IMG/VR virus record: IMGVR_UViG_3300025828_000126
Location: 1 to 29,318 of that record
DNA from: a virus
Strand: one strand, 5' to 3'
Length of the DNA: 29,318 nucleotides
Of this stretch, positions 6,279-14,231 are shown in pieces. Each line of letters begins with the position of its first letter. The stretch's first letter is position 1. The translations under genes were made by a program, and so were the position numbers. The notes under the pieces are model-generated. The model did no database searches, was not told where the DNA came from, and saw only the letters and a list, made by a program, of their open reading frames with translations.

Positions 6279-8236
6279 CAGTTTGCTTGCTTAGTAATCA
6301 GAACTTGCCGCCATTCGTGTCTGCAATGGATTGATTTGCCCCACCATCCACCGCCACGATTCCATACATTGCGGCCTTCTTGCATTCCCAACCTTTGGAT
6401 TTCTTCCAAGGTCCACACTTTGCCTGTGTAATTCGGACCAATTTCTTGAACATCTTCTGAACGCCAATTTGATGGTCTGCTTTCACGTAGCAAATCAATG
6501 CAGAAATCACGTGATGTTGGAATGGTCAATGCTTCGCCTTTCTGCTTCAATTCTGGCCGTAGGTCATAAACGTAACCGATGCCAAATTCTTCTTCAACAG
6601 GTTCGATATCTTCGATTATCCGCTTGCCTTCAGCAGTCACGTCAACAACTCGCTGTGTGCTGCCTGCAATTTCCTTGATTACAATGTTGATGGCATTCGC
6701 TTCATTCAATGTCTGAATGGCTGTCATCAATCTTTCATTCGTGATCTGCAAACTTCTTGCAATTGCAAGGAATGGTGTTGATGGTTCCTTGACCAAGATG
6801 TCCAGGATTGCTGATTCTATTGGTCCTATTTCGCTGAACCAATACTTCAGACATTCAGATTCACGGATGTGTGCAGTTTCAAAACTATCGAATTTGAATC
6901 TTCTGTCAGCCACAACTTTATGCTCAAAGCTGCCTGTGTTTCGCAGGTATTCAAGAACACGTTCATCATCTTCCTTGCTGTCTGATGATTTGCAGCAGAT
7001 GTGTGCTGATGCTTCAATTTCAACCTTCTGTTCTTCTTCTAATTTTGGAAGACCAACACGTTCACGGATTTCATCCTGTGTCATCACAGATATGATGGTT
7101 GATTCAGAGAACTGAACACTTATTGGTTCCGTGTCAGATATGGTCAACCTTCCTTCCAGTCCTTGCAATGCTGCTAAGTCATTGAATGTCCTTTCAATGA
7201 ACTGCTGCCGTGCGTTGACATAGGTGTTCTGGAATAATTCAAAGCTGTCAACCAATTGGTTCCGTGAACTGAAGATTCCTTCTTCCTTTATTCCGAACAA
7301 CGCAGGATCTGAAATCTGATGACCTGCGTACAATTCCTGTTGAATCGTCTTGTTCAATAGGTCAAAACGCTTGTCAAAGTCATTGCTGTTCAGTTGCTGT
7401 ATTTCAGCAGACCTGTCACGTGAATCAGAAAAGTTCAGAAGAATGCTGTTGGCATTGTCTGTGCCTGTGAACTTGGCTTTGACCATTCGTTCAATTTCCT
7501 GTTGCTCGCTTTCGGTCGGAATGCCAGAATTGAAATTCAAAAGTGTTCCGGCCATGAAACCATTGGAAATGCCCTTGTTGAAATAGTCACTTACTTTTCT
7601 ATCAAGATCAATGTAATTGATGGCACCCAAGTATGATGGCAAAGGATAATATTGGCAGTTAGGCTGATAGCTTTTCACGTACAGTAACTGCTTGCCACCT
7701 GGTTCCTTCCAATTGAATGCTTCTATCTTCTCAACTTCTGGATTGTATTTGCTCCAATCATCAGAATAGTAATAACAATACCCATCATCTGAAACACGAT
7801 ACTTTGCGAAATCAGCATGATAGATGGCTGCAATCTTTTCACCTATGCTGTCATATATAACTTCCAATGCATAGCCGCCATAAAGTTCCAGGTCATGTGC
7901 CACCTTCACCAAGATGTCATCCAAAGATTCATAAGGATTTGGATGTTTGACGAATTGGTCCATCTTAGCCTTCATCACAGTTGTCATTCCATCTGTGTCA
8001 ATGGACCATCCACGACCACAGATGTAATCACGTTTGCTGTTGATTATAGCATGATGCTTTGCGCTGTTTCTGTACAATTCCAACAGGAAGTCTGGATAAC
8101 GATTCTTATAATCGCCTTCGGAGCCATACAGAATCCAATCCTTGCCACGCTGTTCCTTAAATTCCGGAACTACGTTTGCTTCAAAGTTCAATATTGATAA
8201 GCTATTCGCCATAGACTGTGTAAGTTTGATTGCCAC
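6278..8236 (-). CDS. Portal protein with winged-helix and Cys/His-rich C-terminal extension
   Basis: This 652-residue protein should form the ring through which DNA enters and leaves the capsid. The first ~400 residues look like a PBSX/SPP1-type portal: AKHHAIINSKRDYICGRGW, DLELYGGYALEVIYD, a Tyr-rich wing and a NGFMAGTLLNF stem region. The rest is unusual. Residues about 490-565 resemble a winged helix (ILDILVKEP, AIARSLQITNERLMTAIQTL). The C-terminus ends with VWNRGGGWWG and HCRHEW, seen in head-morphogenesis tails of other phages. ATG 8236 overlaps the previous gene by 35 bases; ATG 8212 (MANSLSIL) is an alternative. The portal call is strong, the role of the extension unknown. Confidence 0.85.
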   Translation of the reverse strand: MAIKLTQSMANSLSILNFEANVVPEFKEQRGKDWILYGSEGDYKNRYPDFLLELYRNSAKHHAIINSKRDYICGRGWSIDTDGMTTVMKAKMDQFVKHPNPYESLDDILVKVAHDLELYGGYALEVIYDSIGEKIAAIYHADFAKYRVSDDGYCYYYSDDWSKYNPEVEKIEAFNWKEPGGKQLLYVKSYQPNCQYYPLPSYLGAINYIDLDRKVSDYFNKGISNGFMAGTLLNFNSGIPTESEQQEIERMVKAKFTGTDNANSILLNFSDSRDRSAEIQQLNSNDFDKRFDLLNKTIQQELYAGHQISDPALFGIKEEGIFSSRNQLVDSFELFQNTYVNARQQFIERTFNDLAALQGLEGRLTISDTEPISVQFSESTIISVMTQDEIRERVGLPKLEEEQKVEIEASAHICCKSSDSKEDDERVLEYLRNTGSFEHKVVADRRFKFDSFETAHIRESECLKYWFSEIGPIESAILDILVKEPSTPFLAIARSLQITNERLMTAIQTLNEANAINIVIKEIAGSTQRVVDVTAEGKRIIEDIEPVEEEFGIGYVYDLRPELKQKGEALTIPTSRDFCIDLLRESRPSNWRSEDVQEIGPNYTGKVWTLEEIQRLGMQEGRNVWNRGGGWWGKSIHCRHEWRQVLITKQAN

Positions 8237-8594
8237 CTGTGTACACTTCAGATGGTGCAGGTGTGCCGATGACCTTCACGATTCCTTGTTCTAACAAGGC
8301 CAGACCTGTTGGATCAAGATTTGAAGATGAACTGTTGGAATAGATGTAATAACGCCATTGGCCATCATTGCCCAACTTCACTTCACCTGCTGTTGGTGTT
8401 GGTGTGCCGCTTCCAACTTCTGTGATTTCGAACTTGTTGAATCTGTTCGGAAATGTTGATGTGTCCTGTGCCACACAATATTGCACACCTTCTGTTGTAT
8501 CACTTCTTAATTCAAACAAGTAATAGGTTGCTGTGCCGTATTCGGTCAATGTCACAGCCACTTCATTGGTGCTATTTCGTTCGATGTTTATCAC
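8202..8594 (-). CDS. Virion-associated beta protein of unknown function
   Basis: This 130-residue protein begins MINIERNSTNEVAVTLTEYG. It has alternating polar and hydrophobic beta patterns, including TYYLFELRSD, QWRYYIYSNSSSS and a C-terminal QTYTVYGE. It lies between another structural-looking gene (4-base overlap) and the portal. Similar small beta proteins are common in virion clusters of marine phages. It may be a head decoration or attachment component; no domain name is assigned. Confidence 0.65.
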   Translation of the reverse strand: MINIERNSTNEVAVTLTEYGTATYYLFELRSDTTEGVQYCVAQDTSTFPNRFNKFEITEVGSGTPTPTAGEVKLGNDGQWRYYIYSNSSSSNLDPTGLALLEQGIVKVIGTPAPSEVYTGGNQTYTVYGE

Positions 8595-9043
8595 ACCGAA
8601 AGAACAACATATTCAATGTCCACATCTGCTGTATCAGATTGTGCGCTGATGTTGTCGATGTCAACGAATGCGCTGAATGCACCTGCGGCCGTGTCTGCAT
8701 CCATGCTGCCAGATGATAGCATAAATGTGGCACCTGCATCAACTTTCACGTCAGCAGTTTCTGCTCCACTTTTCTTGAATCTTACACGGATGAAGTTGGT
8801 GTTGTCCAGGTTCGTGATACGAATGTACTTGATTGAACTTCTGACAAACTTGCCTTGGCCATTGTCGCTGTTCAATTCAATCAAATCAATTTCATTGGAA
8901 GAATCGACAGTCATCACACGCCTGTCAGCTTCTGCAATATTTTCAATTGTACGAGTATGCGACCCACCACGATCTATTCCCGCAAGGTTTAGACCTTCTG
9001 AAATGGTGATTGTTGCCGTGCTTGGTGTTACTGTGCTTGCCAT
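8591..9043 (-). CDS. Virion structural protein, beta-rich
   Basis: This 150-residue protein begins MASTVTPSTATITISEGLNL. Strand-rich segments include KYIRITNLDNTNFIRVRF and VKVDAGATFMLSSGSM, the type of beta sandwich seen in small virion decoration or tail proteins of aquatic phages. It is preceded by a strong RNA hairpin and a TTTGCTATTTAA motif, so it may have its own transcript or a processed 5' end. Exact role unknown. Confidence 0.65.
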   Translation of the reverse strand: MASTVTPSTATITISEGLNLAGIDRGGSHTRTIENIAEADRRVMTVDSSNEIDLIELNSDNGQGKFVRSSIKYIRITNLDNTNFIRVRFKKSGAETADVKVDAGATFMLSSGSMDADTAAGAFSAFVDIDNISAQSDTADVDIEYVVLSV

Positions 9044-9060
9044 TGTTGTTGTGCTTTTCT

Positions 9061-9072
9061 TTAAATAGCAAA
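9061..9072 (-). promoter_or_regulatory. Recurrent TTTGCTATTTAA motif, copy 1
   Basis: The minus strand reads TTTGCTATTTAA 17 bases before the ATG at 9043. Close copies precede two other genes, at 11420-11431 (TTTTCTATTTAA) and 19935-19946 (TTTGCTATTTAA), at 14-17 bases. Fixed position and sequence suggest a phage promoter box or a translation-enhancing leader. No test is available from sequence alone. Confidence 0.35.
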
Positions 9073-9096
9073 TGGTTCAGATTGTGCCAAAACGCA

Positions 9097-9126
9097 GAAA
9101 GGTGCAGCAGAAACGCCACACCTTCC
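9097..9126 (-). terminator. Strong intergenic RNA hairpin
   Basis: In the minus-strand transcript GGAAGGTGTGGCG and TGCTGCACCTTTC can pair along 13 positions around a TTTC loop. Four pairs are G-U wobbles, which pair only in the minus-strand RNA. It lies in the 110-base gap after the putative tail tube gene. The following T tract (GCGTTTTGG) is weak, so it may be a partial terminator or an mRNA-processing or stability element. Confidence 0.5.
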
Positions 9127-9153
9127 TAACACAGAGAGAGAAAAGAAAATTTC

Positions 9154-9693
9154 TTAGTTGCTGATTGTTGCAATCATATCGTCAACAGTTCCGCTTGTTG
9201 GTGTTAACTTCAAGGACATTGCAGGTTCCATTCCAGAGAATGTCAACGTGTATCCTTGCAGATCACCAAATGCAGTTCCTGTTGCTGCTGTTCCGGCAGT
9301 TATTTCAAGACCATTTGACCTTCCAACAACAAACGTGTTTGGCGTTTCGTCATTGGTTGTGTACATAATCACAACACGATTCTGCGCCAACAGCTTGATT
9401 TCGTCACGTGTCGCAGTTGCCAATTTTGGAAGGACAACAGTCACTTCTGGTGCCATATAAACAGTGCCATTCTGAATGGATGCCGTGATTGTCTCTGTCA
9501 CCGCTGATGTTTCCTTCAGTTGCTCATACGATTGGAAAACCAAAGATGCAGTTGCAAAAGCTGTGATGTCTCCACCGCTGACTGTTTCACCTAATGATTC
9601 GTAATCAGCCAATGTTGCAATGTACAATTTGGAAATTCCACCTACACTGTCTCTACATGGCAGCGCAAAATTTGATGTTAACGGGCAGCTCAT
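9154..9693 (-). CDS. Virion structural protein, probable tail tube
   Basis: This 179-residue protein begins MSCPLTSNFALPCRDSVGGI. With TASIQNGTVYMAPEVTVVL, ATRDEIKLLAQNRVVIM and a C-terminal GDLQGYTLTFSGMEP, it matches my recollection of an abundant Bacteroidota phage protein usually labelled major tail or structural protein. The GYTLTFSG ending resembles tail-tube proteins. It directly follows the capsid gene, and abundant proteins often cluster there. Structural status is likely; tail tube rather than head decoration is a moderate inference. Confidence 0.6.
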   Translation of the reverse strand: MSCPLTSNFALPCRDSVGGISKLYIATLADYESLGETVSGGDITAFATASLVFQSYEQLKETSAVTETITASIQNGTVYMAPEVTVVLPKLATATRDEIKLLAQNRVVIMYTTNDETPNTFVVGRSNGLEITAGTAATGTAFGDLQGYTLTFSGMEPAMSLKLTPTSGTVDDMIATISN

Positions 9694-9716
9694 TTGCTAA
9701 TTGTTTTTTTAGTGAT

Positions 9717-9740
9717 GGTGATGGCATTTCTGCCACCACC
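9717..9740 (-). ncRNA. GAAA-tetraloop hairpin after the capsid gene
   Basis: In the minus-strand transcript GGTGGTGGCA pairs with TGCCATCACC over ten pairs (one G-U) closed by a GAAA tetraloop. It lies in the 68-base gap after the capsid stop and is followed by an A-rich, not T-rich, stretch. It is therefore unlikely to be an intrinsic terminator. It could stabilise the capsid mRNA 3' end or mark a processing site. Listed as an RNA structure element, not an independent gene. Confidence 0.4.
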
Positions 9741-9761
9741 TTTGAATCAATTCAATGCAGA

Positions 9762-10724
9762 TTAAACTGCTACTTTACCAACCTGATCTGGAAAGGCCAC
9801 CTGTGTTCCCATGATGAACTCACAGGCAACACGGATGGTTCTGTTATCCTTGCTGTACCATACTTCAAGACCTGCATCTGATGTGTCAGTATCAAGATCA
9901 AGACCAAGAACAAGGTTGTTCAATGATGCACCATAAACGCCATTCAATCCGGTCAATCCGTTCACACCGATAACTTCAATGTTGGTTCCTGGATAAACAA
10001 GTCTGAATGGATCGAAGTCAGATGCATAGTTCGCAAGCTGTCCACCTGTTGAAGTCAATCCGCTTCCATCAAGGATTCCTGCTGCAAGTAGTCTGAATTT
10101 GTCAAGGCCAACGAAGATTTTGAAATCTGGCTGTGCTGCTGCTGCTGATGGAGTCAATGCATATACACGCTGAACTGCTTCAACCATTTCCGCAACAGTC
10201 AATGGTGAAGATAGTGTTGAACCGTTGTAAGCTGCCACGTTGCAATCTGTGAACGATGCAGCATTCTGAAGTATACCATCGAACATGTCCAAGTTCGTTC
10301 CAGAAGAACCTGCTCCATCACCTTGCCAGATGATTTTTTCAATCTCGTCTTGGATTTTCTCAACAAGGTAATTGCTGAACACTTCTTCAAATGGCATTGA
10401 ATCTTGAATTGCTCCAGGTGCCAATTGAGTAGAAAGGTAGTAGTTCTCCAATTTCTTTGGGCAGAACTCCATGTTGATTTTCACGTGCTTTGCATCAATT
10501 GTCTGCTGTGTGAATGTCACATCACCATCAGCAGCAAATGAACAAGTTGCACCTGCTTGTGCCATGTTCACATCAACATCCATCAAATTCACAGTTGTTG
10601 GTCCTTTCACACCCAACTGCTTTCTCATTAGTTCAGCAGTTCTTCCACCTGCCAATGCCTTGGTCAGCAATGGGAATTGCTGCTCGTTTACGAATGGGCT
10701 TAATGCCGTTACATCAAATGCCAT
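9762..10724 (-). CDS. Major capsid protein, HK97-fold type
   Basis: This 320-residue protein begins MAFDVTALSPFVNEQQFP. It shows the expected order of capsid segments: an N-terminal arm, a KHVKINMEFCPKKLENYY strand, an EEVFSNYLVEKIQDEIEKIIWQG spine-helix region, PDFKIFVGLDKFRLL, and a C-terminal LEVWYSKDNRTIRVACEF strand. No cleavage site is obvious by eye. Scaffold and protease genes lie immediately upstream, as expected for capsid assembly. A strong hairpin follows the gene. Confidence 0.85.
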   Translation of the reverse strand: MAFDVTALSPFVNEQQFPLLTKALAGGRTAELMRKQLGVKGPTTVNLMDVDVNMAQAGATCSFAADGDVTFTQQTIDAKHVKINMEFCPKKLENYYLSTQLAPGAIQDSMPFEEVFSNYLVEKIQDEIEKIIWQGDGAGSSGTNLDMFDGILQNAASFTDCNVAAYNGSTLSSPLTVAEMVEAVQRVYALTPSAAAAQPDFKIFVGLDKFRLLAAGILDGSGLTSTGGQLANYASDFDPFRLVYPGTNIEVIGVNGLTGLNGVYGASLNNLVLGLDLDTDTSDAGLEVWYSKDNRTIRVACEFIMGTQVAFPDQVGKVAV

Positions 10725-10756
10725 GATTTTTGTTTTTTATGGTTTTAATTTCTTGT

Positions 10757-11404
10757 TTACTTCTTCAATGCTTTTCTCATCTTCTCCACGATGTCAGCAT
10801 CAGATGTTGCTTTCGCGAATGGATTGTTGACCTTCTTGGTTGGTTCAACAGATGGTTTTGCCGCCATCTTTTCCACGATGTCTGTGATCATTCCAATGGC
10901 TTTTTCCATTTCATCGAATCTGGAATTGATGCCTTCAACTACTTCAGCAGATGCAAAATTGTGTGCGGCAACAATATCAGCAGCAATGGCCGCCATCTTA
11001 ACATCAACATCAACATCTTCTTCTTCAGTTGACTCTTCTGATGCCATTTCTTCCTTCTCTTTTTCATCTTCTTCTGCTTCAACTTCTTCTTCTTCAGCTT
11101 CTGGTGCCATCACTTCAACAATGACTGCACCTTCTGTTCTGATGATTGTGCCATCTTCAAGTTCGTGATCACCATCTGGTGCGTCAATTTCATTGGCTGC
11201 TTCATCAATTACTTTGACAGATGCACCAACTTCAACAGCAGGTTCAACTCGTACAATGGTGCCATCAACTAATTTGGCATCCAGGAATGCAGCTTCAACT
11301 GCTGCTTCTTCTGTTGTTTCAACTGTCTCTGTTGTGTCATCTGATCCGAATAACACCTTCTTGATTTCTGGCAACTTATCGCCAACTAATTCTGAAATGT
11401 TCAT
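10757..11404 (-). CDS. Acidic scaffold-like protein
   Basis: This 215-residue protein has two related beta motifs (LVDGTIVRVE near 45-55 and LEDGTIIRTE near 81-91). A very acidic middle of Glu/Asp runs (about 100-135) and a helical C-terminus ending EKMRKALKK follow. Acidic, low-complexity, helical proteins between protease and capsid genes usually act as scaffold and are removed or degraded in maturation. The duplicated DGTI motif is typical of partners of XkdF-like proteases in related phages (recalled). A TTTTCTATTTAA motif precedes the start. Confidence 0.7.
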   Translation of the reverse strand: MNISELVGDKLPEIKKVLFGSDDTTETVETTEEAAVEAAFLDAKLVDGTIVRVEPAVEVGASVKVIDEAANEIDAPDGDHELEDGTIIRTEGAVIVEVMAPEAEEEEVEAEEDEKEKEEMASEESTEEEDVDVDVKMAAIAADIVAAHNFASAEVVEGINSRFDEMEKAIGMITDIVEKMAAKPSVEPTKKVNNPFAKATSDADIVEKMRKALKK

Positions 11405-11419
11405 AGCTGTGCTTTTTTG

Positions 11420-11431
11420 TTAAATAGAAAA
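11420..11431 (-). promoter_or_regulatory. Recurrent TTTTCTATTTAA motif, copy 2
   Basis: The minus strand reads TTTTCTATTTAA 15 bases before the scaffold ATG at 11404. It has one base different from the copies before the genes starting at 9043 and 19920. The shared position is the main argument for function. Confidence 0.35.
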
Positions 11432-11449
11432 AGAATTGATGTGTGCCAC

Positions 11450-12037
11450 TTACTTCTGAATGGCATCAATAACTGCATCAATCACTTCCTGGTCCATTGT
11501 CATTTCCTTGTCTTCTCTGAAGATGCCTTCAACTGAAAAACCTTTCAAAGTATAGCCATCATCTTCCTTGATTTTCTGCCAGACAGCATCATTCTCCACA
11601 CGCATACTTCCGAACCAACTGCCTTGCGGAACATCTTGAAATCCTTCCGGCACACCTTTGACATCATCCACAATCCAAGATTCGAAGATGAACACACCAT
11701 CCACAGGTGTTTCATGCATCTCATTTACAGCCTTCGTCAATCCATTCTTCATGAACTTGTAGACGATTTTGCGAATGGTTTCTGCTGTGAATACAACATA
11801 CCATTCTTTATCGGACCATCTTCTGTAAATTGGAAGCGATGCGATCATGAAAGGACCGGTTATGATACGTTTTTCTTCATCTTTCACTCTGAACTTGTAT
11901 GGTTCCTTCACTTTGCTGAAAGCCATAAAGTCACGTTCAATGGCAGGTTCATCCACTAAGCTGACGAAATCCACGCCACTTTCATCATCATCATCGATGG
12001 TCAAATAGACCAAGGGAATCTTTTTGTCTTTTTCCAT
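11450..12037 (-). CDS. Prohead protease, XkdF-like
   Basis: This 195-residue protein resembles the PBSX XkdF/S78-like phage protease family. Key segments are VDFVSLVDEPAIERDF near the start, VNEMHETPVDGVFIFESWIVDD in the middle with a candidate catalytic His, and PQGSWFGSMRVENDAVW and LKGFSVEGIF in the second half. Such enzymes process scaffold and capsid proteins during head assembly. It lies directly before scaffold and capsid, the canonical order. The serine nucleophile is probably in the GSW or GFSVEG region, but I cannot fix which. Confidence 0.8.
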   Translation of the reverse strand: MEKDKKIPLVYLTIDDDDESGVDFVSLVDEPAIERDFMAFSKVKEPYKFRVKDEEKRIITGPFMIASLPIYRRWSDKEWYVVFTAETIRKIVYKFMKNGLTKAVNEMHETPVDGVFIFESWIVDDVKGVPEGFQDVPQGSWFGSMRVENDAVWQKIKEDDGYTLKGFSVEGIFREDKEMTMDQEVIDAVIDAIQK

Positions 12038-12039
12038 TG

Positions 12040-13650
12040 TTATCCGGTTAATCCAAATGTTGCTTGGTTTTGTATCTGTTGAATATTTTCTTGACTGCCA
12101 GACAGTTGTGATTCCACAACGAATGCCTGCACAGGTGCCAACTGTGCTGCTTCTGCATTAGTTATTTCAGTTGTGCTTGTCGTAACAGGTGCAACAGATG
12201 GTGCTGATGGTGCTGATGCAGATACTGTTCCTGCACTTGGTCCAGGTGCTGTGTTCAATATCTGTGTTGCCTGTACCATTGCTCCAACAACTGCACCAAC
12301 CATAGATGCAATGTACGCCACTTGCAGGAATGGTGCAGCAGGTCCACCTGATGAAGCTGCCTGTGTTGCACCTGCAATTGCTGTTGATATTGCCACAGCC
12401 GTGTTGATTGCTAATTCTGCAACTGCAAATGCTTTGGCTGCTGCAACACCTTCTTCACCTTGCTGCTCCAAGAATCCTGCAATCTGTCCCAATGCACTTG
12501 CAGTTTGTTGTGCTGCCAGGATTTTTGCATTCTTCACTTTTTCCGCTTCAAGTTCAGCCAATGAAATCTGCTTGGCTGCGTATGCTTGCTCCAAACGAAT
12601 CATCTCTTCGTGATTCTCAATCTGTTCCGCAGTCATCTCGGCATTGGTGTACTTCAGATATTCACGCATTGCATCAAGATGTTCGTGATATTCATCTTCT
12701 GCTGCGCTTAATTCTGCGCCTATTCCGGCATACCAAGGATTCTCAATGAATATCATGTATTCACGTGCATTGGTGAGGCCTTCAGACCTTTCTTCTGACA
12801 ATGCCTGTTCTTCTGCTCGCAATGCTGCCGCATTGGTTTTCTGTTCAGAGTAGATGCCATTGATTCTTTCCAGAACATCAGCCTGTTCTGCCTGTGCATC
12901 AATCAAGGCTGCTTGTGCAGGAATGGATTCTCTGTTCATTGCCAATTCTGCTTCACGCAGACTGATACGCAATGCAGAAATCTTCAATTCTCCACGTGTC
13001 TGTGCTTCCAATATTTCAGCAATGGCGTCATTGGCTTTCATTCGTGTTTCAATATCCAATTCGATATTGTCACGAATCTGTCGTTGAATTTCTGCTTGGT
13101 TCTGCATTTCCAACATGAACTTCCTTTGCTGCGCTTCAGCCAATTGCAGTTCATTCCGCATCTTCACAATGCTGTCAGCCTGTGCCAATGCGCCATCTGC
13201 ACCATGCAACAATGCATTTCCAAAGTCTCTGAACTTCTGGATGATCTCATCCATGTTCATGTCCTTGATGCCTTGCAATCCATCAACCAAATCCTGCACA
13301 GCACCTGCAACATTGCCAAAGATAACTTCCAATGTCACCATTGCCTTGCTTAATCCATCGGTAATTCTTTGGTTGCTTCGAAGTAGGTCTGCAAGTTTTT
13401 CAAAAATCAGAAGAACAACAGACAGCTTGCCAATCATCTTGATGGCATTGCCAACTGATCCGCCAAACTTCTTGACACCTTTGGACGCACCTTCCGCACC
13501 TTTTTCAGCAGATTTGAATCCGCCTTCCATTTTCTTCTTCAGGTCATCAGTTGTGGCCTTCAGTTCTTCCATCTGCTGCTTCAGATCATCAATCTCAGCA
13601 GTAGCATCTTTGGTTTTTACGTCAACTTCAACAGCTATCTTTGTGGCCAT
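12040..13650 (-). CDS. Tape measure protein (short)
   Basis: This 536-residue protein begins with a coiled-coil segment (IDDLKQQMEELKATTDDLKKK), then a Gly/Lys linker and a hydrophobic stretch around 72-92. A long helical centre rich in Ala, Glu and Gln and an Ala/Gly-rich hydrophobic region near 395-465 follow. The end is low in complexity (GPSAGTVSASAPSAPSV). This composition is typical of tape measure proteins, which set tail length and line the tube. At roughly 0.15 nm per residue it would suit a tail of about 80 nm (rule of thumb). Its ATG is next to the fibre-like gene stop. A membrane-active segment may aid DNA entry. Confidence 0.8.
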   Translation of the reverse strand: MATKIAVEVDVKTKDATAEIDDLKQQMEELKATTDDLKKKMEGGFKSAEKGAEGASKGVKKFGGSVGNAIKMIGKLSVVLLIFEKLADLLRSNQRITDGLSKAMVTLEVIFGNVAGAVQDLVDGLQGIKDMNMDEIIQKFRDFGNALLHGADGALAQADSIVKMRNELQLAEAQQRKFMLEMQNQAEIQRQIRDNIELDIETRMKANDAIAEILEAQTRGELKISALRISLREAELAMNRESIPAQAALIDAQAEQADVLERINGIYSEQKTNAAALRAEEQALSEERSEGLTNAREYMIFIENPWYAGIGAELSAAEDEYHEHLDAMREYLKYTNAEMTAEQIENHEEMIRLEQAYAAKQISLAELEAEKVKNAKILAAQQTASALGQIAGFLEQQGEEGVAAAKAFAVAELAINTAVAISTAIAGATQAASSGGPAAPFLQVAYIASMVGAVVGAMVQATQILNTAPGPSAGTVSASAPSAPSVAPVTTSTTEITNAEAAQLAPVQAFVVESQLSGSQENIQQIQNQATFGLTG

Positions 13651-14228
13651 TACGCAGGTATTAATCTATAGTGAACGTAAACGGTTATGTCAGAATCACC
13701 TGCTGTTGGATTGCCGGAATCAACTTTGACCAATAGGTCGGCATTTGCAAGTAGTTGCGTAGATGTCGCAAGAGCCGGCGTTGATTTGTCCATACAAATA
13801 ATGTTACTTACAGATGAATTAATACGAGCCTGTGCTTGCACAGATGTTGATGCGCCCGAAGTAATCAGTTGCAAGTCTATGTTCGTTGCATACGGTGTTG
13901 TGTTGAAATCTACCTTTCTACTTGCAGATACAACTTCAATTGCATAGCCAGGAACAGCAGACACAATGGTCAATGGTGTGCTGTTCAATGTCAGCACATC
14001 TGCTGATGCAATGGTCAGTTCAGCACTTCCACCGATACAAAAAACGCCACCATCTCCACGTGACCAAACTACATTGTCAGCTTGGTTGATGAATAGTTCG
14101 CCTTTATAAATGTCAGTTGCTGTCCACGCAGGTGATGGTTGTGTGTGATCATCTGATGGTGCCACAGTTGGAACAGTTCCGGAAACTGTGGACCTTTTAA
14201 TCTTTATTCTTGAATCTTGTGTTGCCAT
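13650..14228 (-). CDS. Fibre-like tail protein, two-part
   Basis: This 192-residue protein begins MATQDSRIKIKRSTVSGTVP. The segment IYKGELFINQADNVVWSRGDGG is typical of phage fibre N-termini that attach to the tail. The C-terminal half, from about residue 90, is a beta domain ending AGDSDITVYVHYRLIPA. Codon choice changes by eye near 13930, with more varied codons in the C-terminal half, similar to the receptor-binding module at 3.9-5.2 kb. The stop overlaps the tape measure start as TAATG. It could be a fibre adaptor or a short fibre. Confidence 0.65.
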   Translation of the reverse strand: MATQDSRIKIKRSTVSGTVPTVAPSDDHTQPSPAWTATDIYKGELFINQADNVVWSRGDGGVFCIGGSAELTIASADVLTLNSTPLTIVSAVPGYAIEVVSASRKVDFNTTPYATNIDLQLITSGASTSVQAQARINSSVSNIICMDKSTPALATSTQLLANADLLVKVDSGNPTAGDSDITVYVHYRLIPA

Positions 14229-14231
14229 TCG

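Noticed and set aside
9694-9761. Short ORF (24 codons) in the gap after the capsid gene
   Set aside because: It overlaps the next gene out of frame, has no exact start-stop junction and coincides with the strong hairpin, which explains the conservation need better.
13115-13729. Plus-strand ORF of 204 codons
   Set aside because: It is antisense to the tape measure gene, is Ser/Phe-rich and has no coherent domain.
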